Assembly: GCA_020465985.1 (NCBI GenBank)
Contig: JAANYP010000748.1
Location: 293,501-357,500, forward strand
Length of the DNA: 64,000 bases
Reading direction: 5' to 3'
Origin: Centrapalus pauciflorus
Lineage: Eukaryota; Streptophyta; Magnoliopsida; Asterales; Asteraceae
Numbering within the stretch: the first letter of the stretch is position 1; every line of letters starts with the position of its first letter. The notes under the pieces are model-generated. The model was not told the origin of the DNA, did not search any database, and saw only the letters and a program-made list of their open reading frames with translations. Position numbers and translations under genes: made by a program. This document shows, one piece after another, positions 22,571 through 33,716 of the stretch.

Positions 22571-24044
22571 TTTGGATTGCTGTTATTGAATCTTCCAAGA
22601 TCTTTTATCGACTTATGAACGATTTCTGATTAAAGCTCTGAAAAATATATATGTTAATGATAACTTGTTGAAAATCAACTCTTAATTGACTTTTTGACGT
22701 TGAAATTTTAGATTCTCTATAGAAAAATGCCTGTAACTTTTTTCTGGAGTTGAATTACGCCTCAAAAAATTGCCCAAACGATGTTCAGGCTTCGTTTTGG
22801 CGTATGGTAGGCCTTCTAACGATGTTCCAGTCAAAACTTATGGTTAATTTATCCAGCAAAGGTCATACAGTCAAAAGTTAGAATGAAACTCGAATGATTA
22901 ATGATAAAACTCGGATGCCTAACGATCAAACTTGATAAAAGAAGGATGAATCTCGATTAATGAAGGATGTAAATCGATTAATGAAGTATGAAACTCGAAC
23001 TATGAAGGATCAAACTCGAATGATGAAGTATCAAACTCGATTTATAAAAGGATCAAACTCGAATGAATAATGATGAAACTCGAATGAGTATGTATCAAAC
23101 TCGAATGATGAAGAATGAAACTTGAATAGTTAGGGATGAAACTCGAATATAAAAGAATGAAACTCGAATGAATAAGGAATGAAACTCGGGTATTGAATAA
23201 CCAAACTCGAATAAAGAATGATCAAACTCGATCAATGAAGTAACAAACTCGGTCAATGAAGAATCAAACTCAATAATCAAAGGATCAAACTCTAATGAAC
23301 TGCTAACAAACTCGAAGAATTGTTAATCAACCTCTACGTATAAGTTTGTAAACTCGAATGAAGTTTTTTAAAACTTGAATAAGTTTTGTAAAACTTGAAT
23401 AAGGTTTGATTAAACTTGAAGGAAGTTTAATTAAACTCGAGTGATATTTTATCAAACTCGAATGATGTTTAACCAAACTCGAACAGTTCTTGAACAAACT
23501 CGATCAAAGAGTGATCAAACTCGGTCAACTCTTTGATCAAACTCGGTCAAAACACTTATCCAACTCAATCAATTCTTGATGAAACTCGATTAAAACAAAA
23601 ATCTTAGTTTTATCCGAGTTTTAACAAAATATTTCAAAATCCAAGTTCAAAAACTCAATTTTCAACCAAAAAACCTCTAAATGATCCCAAAATGAAATCG
23701 AGTGTTCGGTTTAACTTACAAACACCTTTTGACAGAGCACATTGCCTAAATTCATATCAAACTCCCAAATTTTGACAAAATCAGTAAAGAACACAAAGTT
23801 TTCGAAAAATCAGTAAAATAGAATAACTTTTGTGTGTTTTGAATTAGAATCTGATATTAGATTCAATCTCTTCATCTTTAAAAGATGTTCCTTCAATCCA
23901 AAAATCAAATTAAAACATCAACAGAGTCAAAAACCCTCGATGATTTTGTGATTTTTGAAAAAAATGAATATAACAGTGTTCTTGAAAAAAATTTCCAGAT
24001 TCAAAAATCAATCCATATCAGCCATATTAGGCTCTCATACCAAT
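22571..24044 (-). promoter_or_regulatory. Element J leader with TCGAGTTT repeat array and primer site
   Basis: Leader between the LTR and the ORF. The minus-strand primer site TGGTATGAGAGC (24031-24042) is one base off the initiator-Met form. From about 22880 to 23600 there are some 35 copies of an ATTCGAGTTTnAT-type motif (minus strand), spaced about 18-22 bp. No coding sequence is recognised. The 67-codon frame at 23885-24088 runs into the LTR and is not convincing. Confidence 0.75.
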
Positions 24045-24339
24045 TGATATTTCAATTTCAACATTTCAATACAACATTTAAACATTAGAACAACTAGATC
24101 ATAACACAACATATTGAATTATTATATTGAGAGAAGAATTTTACATTCACAGTTCTTGAATATCTTGCACAACACTCTTGAATTCTATCTATTCCAACTG
24201 TATCCAAAAGCGTACGTATCTAAAAACATTACACTCTACTCCTATTTATACTAAAATACAAGCCATAAAGTAATTACAAAATAGTCCCTGGACTTTTGCA
24301 ATTAGTTGTTTTCATCTCTATTTGTATTTGTAGCCAACA
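24045..24339 (-). repeat. Element J 5' LTR (295 bp)
   Basis: Right LTR next to the primer site. It is followed directly by the target duplication ATGCT and the continuation of element I RNase H. Confidence 0.9.
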
Positions 24340-24788
24340 ATGCTGATTATGCAGGAGACAGAATGGATTGAAAAAGCAAATCAGGAGCAGTTCAATTTTT
24401 TGGTGATAAACCCGTTTGCTGGTCATCTAAGAAATAGCACTGTGTTTCACTGTCAATAGCTGAAGCAGAATATGTAGCTGTATCCTCATGCTGCTCACAA
24501 GTGCTATGGATGAAAAGTCAAATGCGTGGCTACGGGTTTAAACCAAAGAAGATCTCTATTTACTGTGATTCTCAGAGCGCGATTGCTATTGCATCTAATC
24601 TAGTGCAACATTCAAAAACAAAGCACATTGACATTCGATATCATTTTATTAAGGATCATGTAGAAAATGGTAATGTTGAATTATATTTTGTACCGACTGA
24701 GTATCAGTTTGCTGATTTGTTTACCAAAGCGTTAGATGAAAAACGTTTTAATTTTTTGGTATACAAATTAGGTATGATGAATCGATAG
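24340..24788 (+). pseudogene. Element I RNase H, 3' half
   Basis: Continuation of the copia RT-RNase H after J. DADYAGD is rebuilt across the J site, followed by a stop. SIAEAEYVAVSSCCSQ (the AEAEY motif), the IYCDSQSAIAIASN segment with its Asp, HIDIRYHFIKDHV and the C-terminal ADLFTKALDEKRF follow. The frame ends with a stop at 24786-24788. Early stops (two before 24470) show that it is dead. RNase H would remove the RNA strand during reverse transcription. Confidence 0.85.
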
Positions 24789-24922
24789 ATTTAAACATTC
24801 AGTTGTTACAAAGTATAATTTTTCATTTTACAATTTTTACTTGATTTATTTTTGTGTTATTTTCTTGTGCTTTCAAAGTGTTGAATTTTCTGAGATTTAA
24901 CTGGATTAGGATTGTCATGTGC

Positions 24923-25041
24923 AGGGGGAGCAAACTGAAAATTTTATCTGATATTTTTTTATCTGCTTAATTGTAGGGGGAGCATTCTTAAAAGATGATA
25001 TCATTCTGAGGGGGAGCTAATACACAAATTTCAAGGGGGAG
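24923..25041 (+). promoter_or_regulatory. Four AGGGGGAG polypurine tracts of element I
   Basis: Tracts at 24923-24930, 24975-24982, 25009-25016 and 25034-25041, each followed by C. Repeated polypurine tracts after pol are a mark of SIRE-type elements. One normally primes plus-strand synthesis next to the 3' LTR, while the others may be relics or extra primers. Here no LTR clearly follows. Confidence 0.7.
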
Positions 25042-26133
25042 CATATTTGTTTATTTTTTGTTATTCAGTTTATTTTATTTATTTTAGTTAATTTTATTTT
25101 TTTTGTTTTTGTTTTGTTCAACTTGTTATTTTTTTGTTTTGTTTTGAGTGTGTGTCTTTTATTTTTTTAATAATATGGGCCGAATTGTGAAAAAGAGAGA
25201 AAAGAAATTGGGCCGGGTAAAAATGGTATAAAATTGAATTTCAAATTTGAATTTCATTTTTTCCAAAACTTACACTGGACATTGCCCTTCAAATTCTCTC
25301 TCGGATTTTCTTCAACAGCCGACCAACAATCGATTCTTGTTGGATTTCAAGTTTTTAGTAAAAATTTGTTAGTATTTTGTTACTGTTTTGTATTTAAACT
25401 GTTTTGTTTCGAGTTTGTTTGTTTTTCAATTTTTACTGTGAGTGTGTGTCGATGGTGAAAATATGGATTTCTTAATATGTGCTTCAATGATCAAATTACT
25501 TGTTTGTTTGTGTGCACTATAGTGAACTAAACTTATTTTTTCAAATTTAATAACCTATAATGCATCATAAAAACTTTAATTCGAATATTTCAGAATAATT
25601 TTCGAGTAATTGGGTTCACTGTAAATCGACAGTTTGAGTATCATAAATTTGTTTTTGGAACAACTTCAGTAAAGGAAAGGCGTTTAAAATGATATTTCGT
25701 GTAGGACTATGTCAAATTTTAGGATTTAAAGTCCCTGGTTTAAATTTTTGAATTTTCAGTAGTGCTTGGACTTAGAACATTTTTAAAGTGTTAAACTCGA
25801 TCAAAGCTTCATTTGAGAAAAACTCAGCTTCATTCGAGTTTGACAAAATAACATTCGAGTTAGATTTAGTTTTATTCGAGTTTGGCAAAGAATCACCTGA
25901 GTTTACTTTGGTTTCAACCGTGTGTGCCATAGACTTACCCGAGTTTAATGTAAGGCTTGACCGAGTTTGATAAACCATTATCCGAGGATGATTATGCTTC
26001 ATTCGAGTTTGTCACTGAGTCATCTGAGTTCGGTTTCAAAAATTTTTCTAAGTGTGGGAAAACTTCATTTTCAGAGAAATTTCATATTTTTCGAGTTAAA
26101 TTTTTCAAATTTGTTTTACATTAACATTGGTCC
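25042..26133 (+). promoter_or_regulatory. Element I third-ORF promoter and leader (to the K insertion)
   Basis: Noncoding, 1.1 kb. It has a TATAAAA box at 25227-25233, then a CT-rich transcript-start-like stretch (near 25285-25315), a donor-like ACT|GTGAGT (GT at 25438) and a cluster of TTCGAGTTTGA-type motifs at about 25795-26040. K is inserted at 26134. The leader resumes at 39668 and reaches the third ORF at 39857 after an acceptor-like TTGTTATATTTACAG. A start near 25048 as a 3' LTR is an alternative reading, but the third ORF lies further downstream, which argues against it. Confidence 0.45.
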
Positions 26134-27267
26134 TGTAGGTCCCAAAAGATATCCCAAGTATACAGCCCTAAGCTGTAGAGGAAGGGGGGGGGGGTGAGTA
26201 CAGCTATTTAAAAACTACACATAATTTTCTCAATGTTTGTTTGTATTATCAACAAATGTTAATTACAAACGAGCTTGAATGCGGAAAGGTTCAAGCTGAG
26301 ATGACAGATACAACAGTATGTTTAACTAGTCTAAGACAGACTTAAACTAATTACAATGAATACACTCACTAAGAATCACTCACTATGTTTACAAGACTCA
26401 GAGGAACATCTTGGATAAGAACAGCTTAGACACAAAGCAGTGTTTTATCCAAACAGACTTGCATGCTTGAAAGACACACTTGAATGCACGTTCACTCTTG
26501 GGTTCATCACTTAGCTTTTTGGCTTAACCTTTCAATCCTTGGAAGTTTCTTTTTATACTCACTCAGAGGATCTAAGTGAAGCTTCTTCATTGGACGAAAG
26601 GAAAAAGGGAAAGTCTTGTTGAAAAGACAACATAAACTTTTCTGCACATTCTGAAAAGCAGACTTGTCTTCATGTGGGCAGAACTTTTGTCTTTTCACTT
26701 TGTATACTGTTGCATTAGCTTTAACTAAATTAGGAATGTCAACTTTGCGTCTTTCTTCCTTTGTTAAGGCCTATTTTGATATAAGAAAAAGGTCTGTAAC
26801 CCTTTATCAAATATCCTTTTGTCTTCATGTAACAGAACAGCGTGGGCAGGCTGTGCAGTTCTGATTTCCACTTTGTCTTCGACTTTGTAAACTGATCTTT
26901 TAGCTAAAAACAATACATGAGAACTTGGAAACATATTCCAAAGAGTGTTTAGCCTGTTCACAAAGAACAGGTTCTGTTCACAAAGAACAGAACACTTGTA
27001 ACTGCCCAAGCTGCTCATCAGTGTAGAGCAGCGTAGAGAGTTTCTGCCCAGCCTGTTCAGCAGACTGAACAGCTTGGACAAACTGTCTTTGTTGCAACGA
27101 ATGCAACACATAGAACAGCTTTGGATGATATTGCAAATCACTTAAACGGTTTCAATAAGGCATAAACATGCCTTAAATTATACCTTTCAAGTGCATCAAC
27201 AGGTTTGATTAAGAATCTCCCCCTCAGATGCAGAACAGGTTTGACTGAGGCCTTTTTGTGCCTAACA
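26134..27267 (-). repeat. Element K 3' LTR (1134 bp)
   Basis: It ends with ...GCCTAACA next to the polypurine tract and has an 11 bp G run at 26184-26194. Two tandem copies of the hairpin CTGTTCACAAAGAACAG are at 26954-26970 and 26974-26990, and a perfect 8 bp inverted repeat lies at 27053-27072. It differs from the 5' LTR by scattered substitutions and small indels. Open frames at 26507-27141 are inside the LTR and are not genes. Confidence 0.9.
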
Positions 27268-27614
27268 ATCTCCCCCTATTTGCAATAACCAGTCTAAGAT
27301 GGTCTTAACAAAATCACTATATATTTTTACAGTACATTTGCTGAAATAAAGTTACAACATCAAAGTAAAGTAAAAGATCAGTTTATATATATACTGATTC
27401 TTGATTACATAAAACAACACATGTTTTTACACAAGTACAACTGATGTACTGATGTATATTACAACTAATGTAAAAGAAAATTTACAACTTATGTAATTAA
27501 GGTACAACTAATGTACAGCAGATTTGGACTGTTTGTGTTGGGAGCAAGTAATGGTAAGCCTGTCCAACTGATGGACAGCTTCCATTCTTCACCTACCCAG
27601 ATGGTAGATGGACT
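27268..27614 (-). promoter_or_regulatory. Element K polypurine tract and third-ORF 3' UTR
   Basis: The minus-strand tract AAATAGGGGGAGAT abuts the LTR start (27268-27281) and would prime plus-strand DNA. A second GGGGGAG lies inside the LTR near 27220. From 27425 to 27520 an ACAACTnATGTA-like motif recurs four or five times. No coding sequence is seen. Confidence 0.75.
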
Positions 27615-30600
27615 TCAAGATGGTGGTGGTGGCATTCCTTCTCCTAAAATTTTCTCCAGGTGCTCTCTGGTTTCATCCAATTCTTCAATTTCAACTCTGA
27701 GGAACATAAAATTTGGATGATTGAGCTCTCCTCTTTCATGGAATCCTCTAAGCTGATCCCAAATAGCTGTTCTCCACTTGACAGATTGCTTTAAAGAGTT
27801 TGACAGTGTGAATGCTACAAGCTGTTTGAGGCCTACTTTGTGAAGATCAGATGCTCTTTGAAAGCATTCCCTCTGTGTCAGGGGATCCACAAAAAATACC
27901 CCCAGCTCAGGCTCTTCAATCAGCTTGCCATCTTCAAATTCTACTCCCTTAGGCAGACTGTGATTTACTCCTTTGATTTCTACAGCAATGTCACCCCGTT
28001 CAATCATAATGAGGAGTTCCTCCAGCTCAGTATCCTTCCTTGTCCTCCTGGCCTTTATTTTGGGTTGTGTCACATAGACACCCTCACTGACTTCTTTTGC
28101 GATCAGGCCAAGATCCTCCACTCTCTCCATTAGCTTTTTAACATATGCCCTGATTGTCTTAGCCGTTTCTGACTTAGACTCACTCAAAGCAACTGCCAGC
28201 TCATTCCATTCCCTGTACCCCATCTGTGCAACATCAGTGTAGTCATACGTTTCTAGTTCTGGGCCTGTTGCACCCATTCTCGTTATTTTCAACTTCCACT
28301 GACTGCCTTTTCTTGATTTGGGAACAACTTTAACAATTGCATCCTTGGCAAGCCTTCTATCAGCAACATCCTGAAATTTTCTTCTTGCCAGGTTGTCAAA
28401 GTGGAACTGAGCTCTTGCAGAAGGCACTTGAGTTTTTTTCACTGACACCATAGCACCCTTTTCTTTTTCTGCTTCCTTCTCTCCTGCTGATCCCTTAGCA
28501 GCTTCCATTAATTTCTTTTGCACATCCAGAGAGGACATTTTAACTTTCCTTGCCTCTTGAAGTGCAAAGGACTTAGCAGCTTTGGCAGATTCTTCTTCTT
28601 TCCTTAGAGCTTCCAGGGCTTGAAGCTGTTCTTCTCTAAACTCAAAGTATTTGTGCATAGGAAGACCCATTTCTTTTGCCCTGGCTTTGTGAAATTTAAT
28701 CTCTGCTGCTTTCTGCTGTTGGGAATCAACTGCTGTTTTTTCTTTTCCTTTAGCTGCTGTAGTGGCAGCAGCTTCAGGACTTTCCTCCTCCTCCTCCTCT
28801 TCTTCTTCTAGAATCAGATGCCTCCTTCTGCTGCTTGGCCTGCCCTCCGTAATGAATTCCACCCCCTTAGACTGAGCAGGGTTTGGAGATTCAGCCTGAG
28901 TAGGCTGAGCAGCTTGGGAAGCACCTTCCATTGTACCTGTTGCAGATGCTCCTGCTGGTTGACCGGTGGGTATTGTAGGCACTGATTTCTCCTTAGGAGA
29001 AGAAGTTTTCTCCCCCTTAGACTTAGTCTTCGAGGCAGATGACTTCTCCCCCTTTGAAGGAGATGTACCAGCACCTTCAACACCTGGTCTGCCTGAAGAC
29101 ACAAAGTCAGCAGGCTTGCCAGCAATTTTGGCAGCAGGCTTGGGGCCAACAAGGCTATGCACTAAGAAAGCCAGGTTGTCCTTCACCTCTGCAAGCTGGG
29201 AAAGACAGGTTTGAAGAGAAGAGGATTCGGTATCAGCAAGGGAGGTCAGCTTGACAATGTTTTCCCTATCAGAAGTTGTGAACAGCAAACTTTGAAGCTG
29301 TGCAAGATGTAGTTCAAGAGAATCTTGCACATCAGCAAGGTTTGATGACACAGAATTGGATAGGGAGCCAATGAGTGTGTTCAAGCTGGCCATAGTGGCA
29401 GGAAGAGTAGAGTTGCAAGAAGTTAGGAGAGATGACAGCTGTTAAGAAATAGCCGTCATTGAGGACACAGAGTCCTGTTGTAGGGAGGTGGAGACATTTT
29501 GCAGCTGTGCAGTGAGTGCAAGCAGCTGTGGAGAGTTGTCAGGTTGTGGTGTGGCAGGGAAGGAATCTTTGAACATATCAAAGAATCCCTTAAGCTTTTC
29601 AGACACAGAGTCTGAAATAAGAGAGGGGAGAGAAGACATAGAGGTTTCTAGAGAACCAACTTTGTTGGTCAGCAGGGAAAGCTGATCCTTCAAAGGCAGG
29701 TCTTTAGTAGATGGAGGTGTATGGGTGGACTGTTTAGATTGGGTTGATGAAGATGAAGATGAATAGGCTGGTGTTTGAGGATGTGATGGAGAGGGAGAGG
29801 AACAGTAGAGAGACGTTCCATAGCCTGGGCAAAAGTAATGTGGCCCAGCTTTGAGGGGTCAAAGGGTCCCTCAGTAGTGGTTGTAGCTGCACCATCAGGA
29901 GAAGGGGTTGATGTTGGGGGCCTTTCAGATGCTGCTTGTGTTGCAACACCTTCATTAAGGCCAGTGGTTGTTCCCTCTGCAGTGCCTTGGTGTAAAAGCA
30001 CCTCATCATGGGGAGATGGGATATGCATTTCAACATCAGCAGTGGTAAATTCTGCTGATGGAATTTGCACAGAAGGGGCAGCCTCACCAAAGGGATGGTA
30101 TGTTCCCTGAGGTTCATCAGCCTGTGTTGTTGGTCCCTCAGCAGCTGTTTGGTGTTGAACAGTTGTATCATAGGGAACAGAAGATTGAGGCTGAGCTGCT
30201 GGATGGTCTAAACTAGCAGGGTGGACACGTCGTGCAGACTCAGGGTGTAGAGAAGTATGAGGTCGGGACAGTGTGGACGCAATATGGAGTGGAGAGGACT
30301 CCTGTCTTTCAATATTCTCAGCCTGTTGGGAGGTTGGAATAGTTGATGTGGCTGTCTGCATTTGTACAACTGGTTCCTGTTGGAAGGAACCAGAGGGTCT
30401 AGGCTGACTCTGGGTAGACTCAGGTTGGAGTGAAGCAGGCTCCAATTGTGCTGAACCTTCTCCCAAAATCGGAGAGGCAGCAGGGGTTGCTTCTTTTTCA
30501 ACTGAACCCGGTTGAGAGGGAACAGAGGGGCTAGTTGTCTGGGCTGTCTTCTTTTTGGCGAGTGATTTGCGATGGTATTGGATGGATGAAGTAGGTGATT

Positions 30601-31762
30601 GTGGAGAGGTGATGGGTTCTGTTTGGACAGGGTGGGAGACTGGGTCAGGAACAGTTGGGTTGGCCTGTTCCATGGTCTCAGGTGCCACAGAGGCACCAGC
30701 CACAAAGGCTTCAGGTTCAACGGATGAACAAGGGTGAGGAGCCTGCTCCCCCTCAGCCACAGAGGCTAAGGAAGCAGACTCAGATTGAGCTGTTTTTGCC
30801 TTCTTGGGGACAGGCCCAACTTCAGTGGTTTCCAGGGTCCTTTTAACCATCTTGGACCTGGCTTTGGATTTTGCCTTGGGAGCAGCTTTGGGAGCAACCC
30901 TCACATCAGAAGGTCCTTCCACTAACCCTAGTAACCTCCTCATTGGAGTAGATAGAGGAGGCTCATTGGCTAGAACAGGTGTATAGAAAACTCTATTCCC
31001 TATGACAGGGAATGCAACAGTCTTAAGTAAAGGCTGAGAGTTATATAGATGCTCACCACAATGATGCTTTAAGATGAGGCTCAGAAACCTTGGATACCGA
31101 ACAGCTGCTGGACGGGTTTCTTGTTGTACCAGGTTCCTCAAATTCTGAAAAATCCACTTGGCCATGTCCATTGTAGTCCCATCCACCAGCTGTAGGACTA
31201 TTGGGATTTCATCACGGCTCAGTTGGTCAAATGACCCAACTTTACTTCCGAAGCACATCACCACTGAGGCAAATAGAAAACTGTAGGTAGGAGACAGATC
31301 CTTCCTGAACAGCGTAGCTCCGATTTTAGGTTCTGCTACACCACAGAAGCATAGCAAATTTCCCATTTGGTCATTCTCAGGTTGAGGCATGTCATATGGT
31401 TCTGCAACAGGAAGACGCAGAACTTCCCTAAGGAGACCAGTAGTGATTTCAATGGTCTGAGTCCCATTGAGAATAGTTCCTTTGATGACTCTGGTGTCTG
31501 GATTGTAGGCACAAGTGTACCAAAACTCGTACACCATCTCCTGGTACAGGACACTAGGAGTGGTAGTCATAGCATAGTTCAACGGATGAACTTGGAGAAA
31601 TTCCACCATCTGTTCATAACCCTTCCCCACATTGTTTTTGGGAATGGTTAGGTTAGCAATGTAGTTGGTGGGTTTGATGGTCAGCATTGTGGTAACTGGT
31701 GAGTGTTTAACAACATCATCACCAACGAACACTGGAAGAAAGGGATTGTTTCTTTGAGCCAT
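27615..31762 (-). pseudogene. Element K third ORF: about 1380-codon protein, one frameshift and one stop
   Basis: Start chosen at the ATG at 31762 (context CACAAATGGC), rather than the upstream GTG. Residues about 1-290 form a globular domain (FLPVFVGDDVV, EMVYEFWYTCAYNP, GLLREVLRLP, RYPRFLSLILKHHCGEH). This layout recurs in element I's third ORF and is the type known downstream of pol in SIRE-like elements. Then comes a Pro/Gln/Ser/Thr-rich linker of about 350 residues, a frameshift near 29800, a coiled-coil zone (QLSLLTNKVGSLETSMSSLP), an in-frame TAA at 29442-29444, a nine-Glu run, a Lys/Ala/Glu helical stretch and a C-terminal globular domain ending MPPPPS. No signal peptide or clear membrane span is visible, so the common label envelope-like is not supported here. 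Function unknown. Confidence 0.8.
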
Positions 31763-31866
31763 TTGTGAAGGTTTGGGATTTTGAGAAGCAGAGGACACTT
31801 AGTCGATTTAGGGTTCTTGAGGATTTTTGGAAATAGTGAGGAAGACGAAGATGAAACAGTAGGGGG

Positions 31867-31874
31867 TATTTATA
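31867..31874 (-). promoter_or_regulatory. TATA box of the element K third ORF
   Basis: TATAAATA on the minus strand within CCTATAAATACCCCC, about 105 bp before the ATG at 31762. A CT-rich leader (GTTTCATCTTCGTCTTCCTC) follows. This is the usual layout of a plant gene promoter and suggests that the third ORF has its own transcript. Confidence 0.6.
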
Positions 31875-32465
31875 GGATTTGAACGTGAGCGGGTATGAGA
31901 GAGAAACATTTGGGCGGTTGATTTGAAAAAGTCGTTAACTGGAAAACGGAACGGCTGTCCATGTCAGATCGTTTGTCAGACCACTTGAGCCCTTTTTAAT
32001 CACTAACACACGTAACCCACATTATCCGCAGTAATTAAGTTAAATAAAAACAGAAATTAAGTAACTTAATTGTGTAGAAAGGTAGTAAAAACTATTGCTC
32101 TAAGCTGTTGGTCAAACCTGTGATGAGTAGGGTCATCACAGGCTGTTCATTTTTTAAGCTGTTCACTCTTCACACTGTGCTTTCAACCTGTGTTCTAATT
32201 TAAGATCAGGTTGTGTTCAATAGCTGAACAGGTTACAAGACAATGTCTTGTAGAACAGTGTGAAGGAGTGAGCAGAGTGGAGAATGGACCATCAGAGCAG
32301 GCTAGACGTATAAGCTGTTATTGTTCAGCCTGTTGTATGCTCAAGGTGTTCAGGTTTTTTAGAAAAATGGCTAAGTATAGAACATATATAGCCTGTTCTG
32401 CCTAAGCTGTTCTGAGAAAACTTGAGCAGTGTGAGACATACAATGTCTTAGACATTTGAGGACAC
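31875..32465 (-). other. Element K spacer between pol and third ORF
   Basis: About 590 bp without a gene. It is rich in CTGTTC/GAACAG words, many as imperfect inverted repeats, the same words found in the K LTR. It probably holds upstream control sequence for the third ORF; that role is inferred from position only. Confidence 0.5.
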
Positions 32466-33716
32466 TTAGTCACTCTTGTTCAACATGCCCAGCTTACTGA
32501 CAAGGTAATTAAACCTGGTTTCATCAAGAGGTTTGGTGAAAATGTCTGCAAGCTGTTCATTAGTGGAAATAAAGCTTACCTCCACATTACCTTTCTGAAT
32601 GTGATCCCTGATGAAGTGATGTCTGACCTCAATATTCTTTGTTCTTGAATGAAATACTGGATTGTTGGAAATGGCTATGGCACTTGAGTTATCACACAGA
32701 ATAGGAATTTTCCTATACACAAGTCCATAGTCTTCAAGCTGATGCTGCATCCACAGAATCTGCCCACAGCAGCTTCCAGCAGCAATGTACTCAGCTTTAG
32801 CAGTAGAAGTGGACACTGAGTTCTGCTTCTTGCTACACCAACTTATCAACTTACCACCAAGGAGTTCACGTCCACCTGTTGTGCTTTTCCTATCTAGCAT
32901 GCAGCCTGCAAAATCAGAATCTGAATAACCTGTTAGTTCAAGGCTTGAGTCTTTGGGATACCAAAGACCCAAACCTGGTGTACCCTTCAGGTATCTGAAG
33001 ATTCGTTTAACAGCAGCTAGATGAGATTCCTTTGGATCAGCTTGGAACCTAGCACACAAACAGGTAGCAAACATAATATCAAATCTACTAGCAGTTAAAT
33101 ATAGTAAGCTCCCAATCATGCCTCTATAAGCTGTTACTGAAACAGCTTTGCCACTGGCATCAGCATCCAATTTTACATTTGTTGCCATTAGGGTTTTAAT
33201 AGGAGAACTTTGATCAAATTTAAACTTTTTCAAGAGATCTAAGGTATACTTTCTTTGATTTATAAAAATTCCAGTTGAGGTTTGTTTAACCTGTAATCCT
33301 AAAAAGAAAGTAAGTTCTCCCATCATACTCATTTCATATTTGGATTTTATGAGTAATGAAAAGTTCTTGCATAACTGCTCATTAGTTGAACCAAATATTA
33401 TGTCATCCACATAAATTTGAACAAGCATAATATCAGACTTCACCTTCTTTATGAACAGTGTGGTATCCACTTTACCTCTGGAATATCCATTGCTCATAAG
33501 GAACTCAGTAAGAGTGTCATACCAGGCTCTAGGGGCTTGTTTGAGACCATAGAGAGCTTTGTCCAACTTATAGACAAAACCTGGATGTTGTTCATTTTCA
33601 AAACCTGGAGGCTGCTTGACATATACTTCTTCCTGCAGCTTCCCATTTAAAAATGCACTCTTCACATCCATTTGAAATACCTTAATGCTCTTATAAGCAG
33701 CGTAGGCTAGATACAA
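32466..33716 (-). pseudogene. Element K reverse transcriptase and RNase H
   Basis: A 416-codon open frame. RT motifs are MDVKSAFLNGKLQEEVYVKQPPGF (written in two parts: MDVKSAFLNG, then EEVYVKQPPG), LDKALYGLKQAPRAWY, the catalytic YVDDIIFGS near 33400 and FFLGLQVKQ. Tether motifs are YRGMIGSLLYLTASR and LKGTPGLGLWYP. RNase H has YSDSDFAGC, STAKAEYIAAGSCC, LCDNSSAIAISNNP and ADIFTKPLDETRF. The stop is at 32466-32468. All catalytic residues I can check are present, so this half of pol looks intact. The upstream join is broken by a frameshift and small deletion near 33720-33790. Confidence 0.85.

Larger units (their letters stand above)
18852..24339 (-). mobile_element. Element J: complete non-autonomous copia-type LTR element (5488 bp)
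   Basis: LTRs at 18852-19148 and 24045-24339 are closely similar (297 and 295 bp) and start TGATATTTC, ending CCAACA (plus strand). The 5 bp target duplication ATGCT is perfect (18847-18851 and 24340-24344). A primer site on the minus strand next to the right LTR sets the orientation. The only long frame is a 409-codon coiled-coil protein. No protease, integrase, RT or RNase H is visible, so it must rely on a SIRE-type partner in trans. Insertion splits the RNase H of element I, which makes J younger than I. Confidence 0.9.

Noticed and set aside
22880..23600. Regularly spaced repeats suggesting a CRISPR-like array
   Set aside because: The repeat unit is short and variable, spacers are not unique blocks, and the setting is a plant retroelement leader.
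24923..25041. GGGGGAG tracts as a G-quadruplex
   Set aside because: The runs are 18-50 bp apart and fit the polypurine tracts of SIRE-type elements better.
26507..27141. Open frames at 26507-26698 and 26764-27141 (and their copies at 38923-39560)
   Set aside because: They are duplicated exactly because they lie in the two K LTRs. They show no protein features and are broken differently in each copy.
27615..31762. Element K third ORF as an independent host gene
   Set aside because: It lies between pol and the 3' LTR in the same orientation and shares a domain with the third ORF of element I, so it is part of the element.
27615..31762. Envelope protein call for the K third ORF
   Set aside because: No signal peptide, transmembrane span or fusion-type motif is visible.
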